Positions 15,269 to 23,345 are shown, numbered from the stretch's first letter. The stretch is DNA of 35,831 nucleotides from Streptomyces sp. SID10853 (GCF_010548145.1 NZ_JAAGLN010000052.1:1-35831), one strand, 5' to 3'. Numbers and translations are program-made. The notes: generated from the sequence alone by a model not told the origin.

Positions 15269-16581
15269 ACTCAGCCAGCAGCAACAGGACCAGGAACAGC
15301 AGCAACAACACCGGCACTCCCGGCACCCCCGGCACCCCCGGCACCCCCGGCACCGACACCCTGAGCAACGTCAGCCACATGGTCGCGCGTGGCATCCAGC
15401 GCATCACCGAAGCATCGCTGGGCCGCTACCAGACCGCCGTCGTCAGGATCGGTTTCTCCGCCACGTGGCTCCTCTTCCTTCTGCGGGAGCTGCCGCACCG
15501 CCGTGAGCTGTACGGGCCCCACTCCCCGTGGGACTGGGGCATGGCGAAACAGCTCATCGCCGGAAACCACGCGTTCACCGTGCTGATGTGGTCGGACTCC
15601 ACGGTGTGGTTCGAGGTGGTCTACGCCCTCGCCGTGCTCTCCAGCGTGCTGCTGCTGCTCGGCTGGCACACCCGCTTCGCCTCCGCGCTGTTCATGATCG
15701 GCGTGCTGTCACTGCAGAATCGGTCCATCTTCGTGGGCGACGGCGGTGACAACGTCATCCACATCATGGCGATCTACCTGCTGGTCACGCGCTGTTCACA
15801 GGTCTGGTCGCTGGACGCACGCCGCGCATCCCGCGCCGCGAAGGCTGCCGACACCAGCAGCGCTGCCGTCTCCACGCCTCCCCAGGACCGGGGCGGACCG
15901 GTGCTGTGGTCCGTGCTCGGCGTCGCGCTCGTCGTCATCACCCTGCTCGGGAAGATGAGCGGCGGCTGGGAAATGATCTTCTGGGCGATGTGGCTGGTCC
16001 AGGGCTTGTGGTGGGTGGTGTGCCGGATCGCGCCGGGCGAGCCGCGCACCTTCCTCGACGTGGTCGCCAACCTCGCGCACAATGCCGGCCTCGTCGTGAT
16101 CATGGCCGAGGTCTGTCTGATCTACTCGACGGCTGGCTGGTACAAGATCCAGGGTTCCCGCTGGGAGGACGGCACCGCCCTCTACTACCCGCTTCATCTG
16201 CACTACTTCTCGCCCTGGCCCGAGCTGTCCGCGCTGCTGGCCGGCAGCGGGGTGCTGGTGATGCTGCTGACCTACGGCACGGTCATCGTTCAGGTGGCCT
16301 TCCCCTTCACGCTGTTCAACCGGCGCGTCAAGAACGTGCTGCTGATCGCGATGATCATGGAGCACGCCGGGATCGCGCTGCTGCTGGGGTTGCCGTTCTT
16401 CTCCATGGCGATGATCGCTGCGGACGCTGTCTTCCTGCCGACGGGTTTTCTGCTCTGGCTGGGTGGCCGCGCAGCGATGCTGACCGCCCGCACGCGAGTC
16501 GGCGTACGGAAGAAGCCGGAGGGCGAGCGGCGTACGGCCGAGGGGGAGCAGGGCGAACAGCCCCGTACGCTCGTGGGGTGA
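15265..16581 (+). CDS. HTTM-domain membrane protein (vitamin K-dependent carboxylase-like)
   Basis: A 438-residue multi-pass membrane protein. After a Ser/Asn tail and four GTP tripeptide repeats (encoded by 9-bp DNA repeats at 15313-15354), about eight hydrophobic helices follow, with RIGFSATWLLFLLRELPHR, LYGPHSPWDWGMAKQLI and LIYSTAGWYKIQGSRWEDG. The last of these (GWYKIQG.RW.DG) is typical of HTTM proteins, the family that includes vitamin K gamma-glutamyl carboxylase. Bacterial members are mostly uncharacterised, and whether this one is an enzyme is unknown. The GTG at 15265 overlaps the previous stop (GTGA) with GGAGG six bases upstream. The next gene again overlaps by GTGA. Linkage of HTTM to DUF5819 suggests a shared membrane complex. 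Confidence 0.85.
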   Translation: MNSASSNRTRNSSNNTGTPGTPGTPGTPGTDTLSNVSHMVARGIQRITEASLGRYQTAVVRIGFSATWLLFLLRELPHRRELYGPHSPWDWGMAKQLIAGNHAFTVLMWSDSTVWFEVVYALAVLSSVLLLLGWHTRFASALFMIGVLSLQNRSIFVGDGGDNVIHIMAIYLLVTRCSQVWSLDARRASRAAKAADTSSAAVSTPPQDRGGPVLWSVLGVALVVITLLGKMSGGWEMIFWAMWLVQGLWWVVCRIAPGEPRTFLDVVANLAHNAGLVVIMAEVCLIYSTAGWYKIQGSRWEDGTALYYPLHLHYFSPWPELSALLAGSGVLVMLLTYGTVIVQVAFPFTLFNRRVKNVLLIAMIMEHAGIALLLGLPFFSMAMIAADAVFLPTGFLLWLGGRAAMLTARTRVGVRKKPEGERRTAEGEQGEQPRTLVG

Positions 16582-17384
16582 CCAGCGAGCCCTCCCCTGA
16601 AGCACCCGACGTACCCCACGCATCCGGTGCGTCCGACGTACCCGGTGCGCTCGGCGTGCCCGACGTGCGCCGAGCACCCGGGGCGCCGGACGCCCCCGCC
16701 GCAGATGCGGAGGCCGAAGCGCCGGATGCGGCCGGGCAGGTGCTCCCCGGCGAGCCGGCTCAGTACGACGATGCCTTCGCACCCGAGGTCGGCGTCGGAC
16801 CGCACCCTCTGCCCTGGCCGGAAGGCCCGCAGTACGACCGGGAGCTGCTCGCCGCGGGAGACCGCCGCAATGTGGTCGACGCCTACCGGTACTGGACGCG
16901 GGAGGCGATCGTCGCCGACCTGGACACCAGGCGTCACGATTTCCACGTCGCCGTCGAGAACTGGGGCCACGACTTCAACATCGGGTCCGTCGTCCGGACC
17001 GCGAACGCCTTTCTCGCCAAGGAGATCCACATCGTCGGACGGCGGCGCTGGAACCGGCGAGGGGCGATGGTGACCGACCGCTATCAGCATGTGCGCCACC
17101 ACCCGGACACCGAATCGCTCACCGCGTGGGCCGCGGCCGAGGGCTTGCCGATCATCGGGATCGACAACCTGCCGGGTGCGGTGCCGCTGGAGCGGACCGA
17201 GCTGCCGCGGCGGTGTGTGCTGCTGTTCGGGCAGGAGGGCCCCGGGCTGACGGAAGAGGCCCGGAACCACGCGCAGCGGGTCTGCTCCATCGCGCAGTTC
17301 GGCTCGACCCGCTCGATCAACGCCGGTGCGGCGGCGGCGATCGCCATGCACGCCTGGGTCCAGAGGTACGCACAGATCGACTGA
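16578..17384 (+). CDS. TrmH/SpoU-family RNA 2'-O-methyltransferase
   Basis: A 268-residue protein. The first 85 residues are an Ala/Pro/Asp-rich low-complexity tail. The SPOUT methyltransferase domain follows with all three motifs: NWGHDFNIGSVVRTANAF (motif 1), VLLFGQEGPGLTEEA (motif 2) and STRSINAGAAAAIAMHAW (motif 3). The knot fold binds S-adenosylmethionine and methylates ribose 2'-OH in rRNA or tRNA; the exact target cannot be told. The GTG at 16578 overlaps the HTTM stop (GTGA), so it is co-translated with a membrane operon, which is unusual for an RNA modification enzyme. It ends 56 bp from the convergent paaN end. Confidence 0.92.
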   Translation: MTSEPSPEAPDVPHASGASDVPGALGVPDVRRAPGAPDAPAADAEAEAPDAAGQVLPGEPAQYDDAFAPEVGVGPHPLPWPEGPQYDRELLAAGDRRNVVDAYRYWTREAIVADLDTRRHDFHVAVENWGHDFNIGSVVRTANAFLAKEIHIVGRRRWNRRGAMVTDRYQHVRHHPDTESLTAWAAAEGLPIIGIDNLPGAVPLERTELPRRCVLLFGQEGPGLTEEARNHAQRVCSIAQFGSTRSINAGAAAAIAMHAWVQRYAQID

Positions 17385-17440
17385 GCGGGCCGGCCCCACC
17401 GGGGCAGCTTGCGCGGCCCTGGTGGTGCCCGCCCCGTGCC

Positions 17441-19114
17441 TCACGCCTGACGGCGGACCTCCACCGTGCGGAACCGGTTGGCGACGAACGCCCCGTCGCA
17501 CAGCGCCGCGTTCGCCGCCGGGTTCCCGCCCGAGCCGTGGAAGTCCGAGAAGGCCGCGGTCTGGTTGACGTAGACGCCGCCCGTCAGATTCAGCGAGAGC
17601 TGGGCGCACTCCTCCAGGCAGACCTCCTCCACGGCCTGCTCCACCTCGGGCGATGTGGTGTAGGCGCCCACTGTCATCGCCCCCTTGTCGCGCACCGTGC
17701 GGCGGAGCAGGTCGAGTGCGGACCTGGTCGATTCGACGGCCACAGCGAAGGAGACAGGTCCGAAGCATTCGGAGAGGTAGGCCGCGTCGGCATCCGCCGT
17801 GTCCCAGTGTTTCCGGGCGCCGTCCAGCTTGACGATCGCCGGCGTACGGACCACGGCGTCCGGGAAGTCCGGGTGGACGATCTCCCGTGACGCCAGGGCC
17901 ACTTCGCCGAGATCCGCAGCCCCTTCGAGACGGGCCCGTACGTCGGGGTTGACCAGCGCGCCCAGCAGCGCGTTCGCCCGGGCGTCGTCGCCGAGGAGTC
18001 CCGCCACCGCCGACGCGAGGTCGGCGACCACCTCGTCATAGGTCTTGTGACCCACGTCCGTGGGGATGCCGTCGGCGGGAATCAGCAGGTTCTGCGGGGT
18101 GGTGCACATCTGGCCGCTGTACAGCGAGAGCGAGAAGGCCAGGTTGGAGAGCATGCCCTTGTAGTTGTCCGTCGAGTCGACGACGACCGTGTTGACCCCG
18201 GCCTTCTCCGTGTACACCTGAGCCTGGCGGGCGTTGGCCTCCAGCCAGTCGCCGAAGGAGGTCGAACCCGTGTAGTCGATGATCCTGATCTCCGGGCGGA
18301 CCGCGAGGGACTTGGCGATCCCCTCACCGGGCCGTTCGGCGGCCAGGGCGACCAGATTCGGGTCGAACCCGGCCTCGGACAGGACATCGCGGGCCACCTG
18401 GACAGTGAGGGCGAGGGGCAGCACCGCACGTGGATGCGGCTTCACCAGGACCGGGTTCCCGGTGGCCAGGGAGGCGAACAGGCCCGGATAGCCGTTCCAG
18501 GTGGGGAAGGTGTTGCAGCCGATCAGCAGGGAGATGCCGCGGCCCACAGCGGTGAACGACTTGCGCAGCTCAAGCGGGTCCCGCTTGCCCTGCGGCTTGG
18601 ACCAGTCGGCCGACGACGGTGTCCTGACCTGCTCGGCATAGGCGTAGGCCACGGCCTCCAGGCCGCGGTCCTGGGCGTGTGGGCCGCCCGCCTGGAAGGC
18701 CATCATGAACGCCTGGCCGCTGGTGTGCATGACCGCGTGGGCGAATTCCGGTGTACGGGCGCTGATCCGCGCCAGGATCTCCAGACAGACCACGGCCCTG
18801 GCCTCGGGGCCGGCCGCCCGCCAGGCCGCCGTGCCCGCGCTCATCGCGGGCAGCAGGACGTCCAGGTCGGGGTGTGGATAGGTGATGCCCAACTCGACTC
18901 CGTACGGCGATACTTCGCCGCCTGTCCAGTCGTCGGTGCCCGGCTGGCCCAGATCGACGCGCCCGCCCAGCAGGGCGTCGAAAGCCGCTTTGCCGTCACC
19001 GCTGTACGCCTTGGGGTGCTCGGGGTGTGGTGTCCAGTACGCACGCGTACGGATCGCTTCGAGGGCCTGGTCGAGCGTGGGCCGATGGGTTTGGGACAGC
19101 TCGGTCAGCTGCAT
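17441..19114 (-). CDS. paaN: Phenylacetic acid degradation protein PaaN (aldehyde dehydrogenase)
   Basis: A 557-residue aldehyde dehydrogenase-type protein of the PaaN group. The NAD-binding region has FTAVGRGISLLIGCNTFPTW and GNPVLVKPHPRAVLPL, with DYTGSTSFGDWLEANA further on, and the catalytic Cys337 lies in YSGQMCTTPQN. Unlike enterobacterial PaaZ there is no C-terminal MaoC-type hydratase domain, so only the dehydrogenase half is present. It should oxidise the ring-opened semialdehyde to 3-oxo-5,6-dehydrosuberyl-CoA, with a separate hydrolase needed. GAGGAG lies ten bases before the ATG. It is divergent from paaH, and a PaaR-type operator lies between its probable -35 and -10 boxes. Confidence 0.93.
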   Translation of the reverse strand: MQLTELSQTHRPTLDQALEAIRTRAYWTPHPEHPKAYSGDGKAAFDALLGGRVDLGQPGTDDWTGGEVSPYGVELGITYPHPDLDVLLPAMSAGTAAWRAAGPEARAVVCLEILARISARTPEFAHAVMHTSGQAFMMAFQAGGPHAQDRGLEAVAYAYAEQVRTPSSADWSKPQGKRDPLELRKSFTAVGRGISLLIGCNTFPTWNGYPGLFASLATGNPVLVKPHPRAVLPLALTVQVARDVLSEAGFDPNLVALAAERPGEGIAKSLAVRPEIRIIDYTGSTSFGDWLEANARQAQVYTEKAGVNTVVVDSTDNYKGMLSNLAFSLSLYSGQMCTTPQNLLIPADGIPTDVGHKTYDEVVADLASAVAGLLGDDARANALLGALVNPDVRARLEGAADLGEVALASREIVHPDFPDAVVRTPAIVKLDGARKHWDTADADAAYLSECFGPVSFAVAVESTRSALDLLRRTVRDKGAMTVGAYTTSPEVEQAVEEVCLEECAQLSLNLTGGVYVNQTAAFSDFHGSGGNPAANAALCDGAFVANRFRTVEVRRQA

Positions 19115-19161
19115 CGCGGGACAACTCCTCGTCGAGCTGCGCAGGACAGGTGGACAGAGTT

Positions 19162-19189
19162 AGAGTAACCGAACGATCGGTCGGGACAA
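19162..19189 (-). promoter_or_regulatory. Candidate paaN promoter
   Basis: On the minus strand TTGTCC (19184-19189) and TACTCT (19162-19167) are spaced by 16 bases. The spacer contains almost all of the PaaR-type operator, so a bound repressor would occlude RNA polymerase. Confidence 0.6.
19168..19185 (+). promoter_or_regulatory. PaaR-type operator between paaN and paaH
   Basis: ACCGAACGATCGGTCGGG matches the paaA site at 17 of 18 bases. It lies in the 122-bp divergent gap and is placed to control both paaN and the paaH-paaR operon, giving autoregulation of the TetR gene. Confidence 0.87.
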
Positions 19190-19205
19190 GGGGGTCCGCT
19201 CAGAC

Positions 19206-19214
19206 TGTGGATAA
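19206..19214 (-). other. DnaA-box-like 9-mer
   Basis: TTATCCACA on the minus strand is identical to the 9-mer at 14237-14245. It lies 20 bp from the PaaR-type operator and 22 bp before the paaH ATG. Confidence 0.55.
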
Positions 19215-19236
19215 CTCCGTACGGGAAGATCGCCCC

Positions 19237-20772
19237 ATGACCGCCACCGCACACCTGCCCGCCCTGGCACCCAGCCGCACCGTCGCAGTCGTCGGGACCG
19301 GCACCATGGGCCAGGGCATAGCCCAGGTCGCCCTGGTCGCCGGACACCCGGTGCGGCTCTACGACGCGCTGCCGGACCGCGCGGAGAAGGCCGCCGAAGC
19401 CATCACCGCCCGGCTGGACCGGCTGGTCGAGAAGGGGCGCATGGACGCGTCGCAGCGGGACGCCGCGCGGGAGCGGCTGCTGCCCGCCGCGGATCCGTCC
19501 GAGCTCGCCGACGCCGCGCTCGTGATCGAGGCGATTCTCGAACAACTCCCGGTCAAACAGGAACTCTTCACGACTCTTGAGGACATTGTCAGCGAGGACT
19601 GTCTGCTCGCGACCAACACCTCGTCCCTCTCGGTGACGGCCATCGCGGGCGTGCTGCGGCACCCGGGCCGTTTCGTCGGGATGCACTTCTTCAACCCGGC
19701 GCCGCTGCTCCCCCTCGTAGAGATCGTCAGCGGCTTCGCGACCGACGACGCGAGTGCCGCGCGCGCGTCGGCGACCGCCGGGGCCTGGGGCAAGACCCCG
19801 GTCCGCTGCACCGACACTCCCGGCTTCATCGTCAACCGCATCGCCCGCCCCTTCTACGCCGAGGCGTTCGCCGTGCACGAGGAGCGGGGCGCCGACCCGG
19901 CCACCATCGACGCGGTGCTCAGGGAGTCGGGCGGCTTCCGGATGGGCCCCTTCGAGCTGACCGACCTGATCGGCCAGGACGTCAACGAAGCGGTCACCCG
20001 CTCGGTCTGGGAATCCTTCTTCCAGGACCCCAAATTCCGCCCCTCACTGGCCCAGCAGCGGCTCGTCGAGTCCGGGCGGCTGGGCAGGAAGAGCGGCCGC
20101 GGCTGGTACGCGTACGGCGACGAAGCCGTCCGGCCCGAGCCGCACACCGCCCCGGCCACCGAGGCCCCGTCCGGGATCACGGTGGAGGGAGATCTGGGGC
20201 CGGCGGCCGAACTGGTCGCGATGGCCCGCGAGGCGGGGATCGCGGTGCGCGAGGACGAGGAGGACGCGGGGTGCCGGATCGTGCTGCCCAGCGGGGGCCA
20301 GCTGGTGCTCGCCGACGGTCAGACGTCCGCCGAGTTCCGCGACGTCGTCTACTTCGACCTGGCGCTCGACTACCGGTCCGCCACCCGGATCGCGCTGTCT
20401 GCGTCCGAGGTCACCGGCTGGGAGACACTGCGCCAGTCGATCGGCCTCTTCCAGCGGCTCGGCAAGAAGGTCAGCGTCATAGGGGACGTCCCCGGCATGA
20501 TCGTCGCCCGTACGGTCGCGATGCTGGTGGACCTCGCGGCGGACGCCCTGGCCAGGGGCGTCGCATCCGCGCAGGACATCGACACGGCGATGCGGCTCGG
20601 CGTGAACTACCCGCTGGGGCCGGTCGAATGGGGCCGCAGGCTCGGCCGCGCCTGGGCACACGAACTCCTCGACGAGCTGCACGCGCGCGTGCCCAGCGGC
20701 CGCTATGCGCCGTCGCTGGCGCTGTACCGGCAGTCGTACGTCCATCCGGAGAAGGGCGGGACAGTCCGATGA
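19237..20772 (+). CDS. paaH: 3-hydroxyacyl-CoA dehydrogenase PaaH
   Basis: A 511-residue NAD-dependent 3-hydroxyacyl-CoA dehydrogenase. The Rossmann motif GTGTMGQGIAQ lies near residue 18, followed by LLATNTSSLSVTAIA and GMHFFNPAPLLPLVEIVSG (catalytic His). Two C-terminal 3HCDH domains follow, the second starting around residue 400 with GDVPGMIVARTVAMLVD. The length and two-domain layout match PaaH (PaaC in older naming), which oxidises 3-hydroxyadipyl-CoA. The ATG at 19237 is used; the frame is open further upstream but would cross the operator region. It overlaps the TetR gene by ATGA. Divergence from paaN and the shared operator support a role in phenylacetate breakdown. Confidence 0.92.
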   Translation: MTATAHLPALAPSRTVAVVGTGTMGQGIAQVALVAGHPVRLYDALPDRAEKAAEAITARLDRLVEKGRMDASQRDAARERLLPAADPSELADAALVIEAILEQLPVKQELFTTLEDIVSEDCLLATNTSSLSVTAIAGVLRHPGRFVGMHFFNPAPLLPLVEIVSGFATDDASAARASATAGAWGKTPVRCTDTPGFIVNRIARPFYAEAFAVHEERGADPATIDAVLRESGGFRMGPFELTDLIGQDVNEAVTRSVWESFFQDPKFRPSLAQQRLVESGRLGRKSGRGWYAYGDEAVRPEPHTAPATEAPSGITVEGDLGPAAELVAMAREAGIAVREDEEDAGCRIVLPSGGQLVLADGQTSAEFRDVVYFDLALDYRSATRIALSASEVTGWETLRQSIGLFQRLGKKVSVIGDVPGMIVARTVAMLVDLAADALARGVASAQDIDTAMRLGVNYPLGPVEWGRRLGRAWAHELLDELHARVPSGRYAPSLALYRQSYVHPEKGGTVR

Positions 20773-21368
20773 CCACCCCCAAGCGGGACACGTACACACC
20801 GGAGACGCTGCTGACCGTCGCCGTGCGGGTCTTCAACGAGCGCGGCTACGACGGCACGTCCATGGAGCATCTCTCCAGGGCCGCGGGCATCTCCAAGTCC
20901 TCGATATACCACCATGTCGCGGGCAAGGAGGAGCTGTTGCGGCGCGCGGTCAGCCGCGCCATCGACGGGCTCTTCGGCGTCCTGGACGAGCCGGGGGCGG
21001 CGCGGGGGCGCGCGATCCAGCAGGTCGAGTACGTCACGCGCCGCACGGTCGACGTGCTGATGGTGGAACTCCCCTATGTGACGCTGCTGCTGCGCGTGCG
21101 CGGCAATACGAAGACCGAGCGCTGGGCGATGGAACGGCGGCGGGAGTTCGACCAGCGGGTGGCCGATCTGCTGAAGGCGGCGGTGGCCGAGGGCGACCTC
21201 CGCTCCGATGTGGACATCCGGCTGGCCACCCGGCTGCTCTTCGGGATGATCAACTCGCTGGTCGAGTGGGTCCGCCCGGCCCAGGGCGCCGGGCCCGACG
21301 CGGACCAGCTGGCGGAGACCGTCGTACAGCTGGCGTTCGAGGGGCTGCGCACGGTTCCGTCCCGCTGA
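20769..21368 (+). CDS. paaR: TetR-family regulator, probable PaaR
   Basis: A 199-residue TetR regulator. The N-terminal helix-turn-helix (residues about 10-55) reads TVAVRVFNERGYDGTSMEHL and SRAAGISKSSIYHHVAGKEE. The remaining helical part is the ligand and dimer domain with TRLLFGMINSLVEW near residue 160. It overlaps paaH by four bases. PaaR-type TetR proteins of actinobacteria and Thermus repress paa genes and are released by phenylacetyl-CoA. Three matching operators in the window (14174, 19168, 22159) are the likely targets. The name rests on context and operator similarity, not on experiment. Confidence 0.85.
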   Translation: MTTPKRDTYTPETLLTVAVRVFNERGYDGTSMEHLSRAAGISKSSIYHHVAGKEELLRRAVSRAIDGLFGVLDEPGAARGRAIQQVEYVTRRTVDVLMVELPYVTLLLRVRGNTKTERWAMERRREFDQRVADLLKAAVAEGDLRSDVDIRLATRLLFGMINSLVEWVRPAQGAGPDADQLAETVVQLAFEGLRTVPSR

Positions 21369-21453
21369 GACCGGGTGCCGGGTGCCGGGTGCAGGGTGTG
21401 TGGGTGTGTGGGTTGACGCTGTGCCTGGCTCGGCGCTGTGCCTGGGGCCCGTC

Positions 21454-21530
21454 TCACATGCCCCGCTTCACTCACGTCGTGTCACTCACGTCGCCTCACT
21501 CGCTCCGTCTCACCCGCGCCGTGTCACTCC
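21454..21530. repeat. 14-bp tandem repeat reaching into the Lrp gene stop
   Basis: Five units of exactly 14 bp, each beginning TCAC, run from 21454 to 21523, with a sixth partial unit from 21524. Examples are TCACTCACGTCGTG and TCACTCACGTCGCC. The sixth TCA (21524-21526) is the TGA stop of the minus-strand Lrp gene. Confidence 0.85.
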
Positions 21531-22078
21531 TCCCGGCCTCGGTCCTCGCGGCGCCCGCCCTGGTCGGACGGCTTGGCCGGGTCCAGGTCCGTCTCCTCGA
21601 AGACCAGCAGGGTCCGGGTCGAGAGCACCTCGGGGATCGCCTGGATCTTCGTCAGGACCAGCTCACGCAGCGCTCTGTTGTCGGCGCTGTGAACGAGCAG
21701 CAGCACATCGAAATCGCCGCTGACCAGCGCGATATGAGCGGTGCCCGGCAGTTCGGTGAGCTGCTGGCGGACCGTGCGCCAGGAGTTCTGGACGATCTTG
21801 AGGGTGATGTACGCGGAGGACCCCTGGCCGGCCCGCTCGTGGTCGACCCGGGCACTGAACCCGCGGATCACACCGTCCTCGATCAGCCGGTTGATACGGG
21901 CGTACGCGTTGGCGCGCGACACATGGACGCGGTCGGACACGGACCGTATCGACGCGCGGCCGTCCTGCTGGAGGATCCGCAGGATGTCGCGGTCGATGGC
22001 GTCCAGCGGACGTGCGGGAGGGCGCCCGCCCTCGTCGGCCATTTGTTCAGCTGCCACCTGCCCCCGCCTCTCCGTCAT
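21524..22078 (-). CDS. Lrp/AsnC-family transcriptional regulator
   Basis: A 184-residue Lrp/AsnC protein. The helix-turn-helix lies at about residues 25-75 (LDAIDRDILRILQQDGRASI, then SVSDRVHVSRANAYARINRL). The RAM ligand domain follows with SSAYITLKIVQ and LVSGDFDVLLLVHSADNRALREL. The last 25 residues are charged. Lrp proteins form octamers and respond to amino acids. The gene is divergent from the E1alpha-E1beta-E2 operon, and in pseudomonads an Lrp protein (BkdR) activates the branched-chain dehydrogenase genes, so it is likely to control this operon. The start is uncertain: 22078 is chosen for an AGCAGG six bases upstream, while 22042 is an alternative. Confidence 0.9.
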   Translation of the reverse strand: MTERRGQVAAEQMADEGGRPPARPLDAIDRDILRILQQDGRASIRSVSDRVHVSRANAYARINRLIEDGVIRGFSARVDHERAGQGSSAYITLKIVQNSWRTVRQQLTELPGTAHIALVSGDFDVLLLVHSADNRALRELVLTKIQAIPEVLSTRTLLVFEETDLDPAKPSDQGGRREDRGREE

Positions 22079-22101
22079 GGACGACCTGCTTCTATCCCAG
22101 G

Positions 22102-22125
22102 CTGTGGAGAACCGTTTGTCCACAG
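22102..22125. promoter_or_regulatory. 24-bp palindrome of two facing DnaA-box-like 9-mers
   Basis: CTGTGGAGAA-CCGT-TTGTCCACAG has 10-bp arms with one mismatch. The right arm (22116-22124) is TTGTCCACA, the Streptomyces DnaA-box consensus; the left arm is TTCTCCACA in the opposite direction. It lies 24 bp upstream of the chosen Lrp start. It may be a DnaA site, the Lrp operator, or both. TTGTCC could also be the -35 of the E1alpha operon, with TAGCCA (22140-22145) as a poor -10. Confidence 0.6.
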
Positions 22126-22158
22126 GCTGAGGGGGTCAGTAGCCAAAATGCGCTTTCG

Positions 22159-22176
22159 ACCGAACAATCGGTAGGT
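22159..22176 (+). promoter_or_regulatory. PaaR-type operator before the 2-oxoacid dehydrogenase operon
   Basis: ACCGAACAATCGGTAGGT matches the paaA site at 16 of 18 bases. It lies 54 bp before the E1alpha start, a position suited to repression. It links this operon to the phenylacetate regulon. Confidence 0.82.
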
Positions 22177-22230
22177 GAGGCGCATCACACGAAGGTGCGC
22201 CCTCCCGCTCCCCATGAGGAGGTGTCTGGC

Positions 22231-23345
22231 ATGACGGTCCAAGAGCTGCCCGGTGCTACTGCCTACCCGGCATGGAAGCTCCGCACCGACCCCGCGCCGC
22301 TGCTCCCGGACCCGGAGCCGTACCGGGTGCTCGGTACGGAGGCCGCAGCCGGGCTCGACAGGGAGCTGCTGCTCCGGCTGTACGACGCCGTGGTGCACGG
22401 CCGCCGCTTCAATACGCAGGCGACGGCCCTCACCAAGCAGGGCAGGCTTGCCGTCTACCCGTCATCCACCGGACAGGAGGCGTCCGAGGTGGCCGCCGCG
22501 CTGGTCCTGGAGGAGCGGGACTGGCTCTTCCCCAGCTACCGCGACACCCTCGCGGCCGTGGCGCGCGGCCTCGACCCGGTCGAGGCCCTGACGCTGCTGC
22601 GGGGCGACTGGCACACGGGATACGACCCGCGCGAGTGCCGCATCGCCCCGCTCTCCACCCCGCTCGCCACCCAGCTCCCGCACGCGGTCGGCCTGGCGCA
22701 CGCCGCCCGCCTGTCCGGGGACGACGTGGTCGCGCTGGCGATGGTCGGGGACGGCGGGACCAGCGAGGGCGACTTCCACGAGGCGCTGAACTTCGCGGCT
22801 GTGTGGCACGCGCCTGTCGTCTTCCTCGTACAGAACAACGGCTTCGCGATCTCCGTGCCGCTCGCCAAGCAGACCGCCGCCCCCTCGCTCGCCCACAAGG
22901 CCGTGGGGTACGGAATGCCAGGCAGGCTCGTCGACGGGAACGACGCGGCGGCGATGCACCAGGTGCTCTCCGAAGCGGTCCGGCGGGCGCGGACCGGTGG
23001 CGGCCCGACGCTGATCGAAGCGGTGACCTACCGGATGGACGCGCATACGAACGCCGACGACGCCACCCGCTACCGCGCGGATGCCGAAGTGGAGTCCTGG
23101 CGGGCGCACGACCCGGTCCGGCTCCTGGAGCGTGAGCTGACCGGGCGCGGGCTGCTCGACGAGGAGCGCAAAGGCGCTGCCGCCGAGGCCGCCGACGCGA
23201 TGGCGGCGGATCTCCGCGGACGGATGAACGCGGATCCGCTGCTCGACCCCATGGACGTCTTCGCTCATGTCTATGACGCGCCGACACCACAGCTGCGCGA
23301 GCAGTCGGAGCAGCTGCGCGCCGAGCTGGAAGCGGAGGCCGGGCG

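Noticed and set aside
22102..22176. Possible replication origin (oriC)
   Set aside because: Only two DnaA-box-like 9-mers lie together and no dnaA or dnaN is present; a Streptomyces oriC has many clustered boxes.
22179..22201. GGCGCA/TGCGCC hairpin in the E1alpha leader as a riboswitch
   Set aside because: Only six base pairs with an 11-base loop; no known riboswitch core or terminator is visible.
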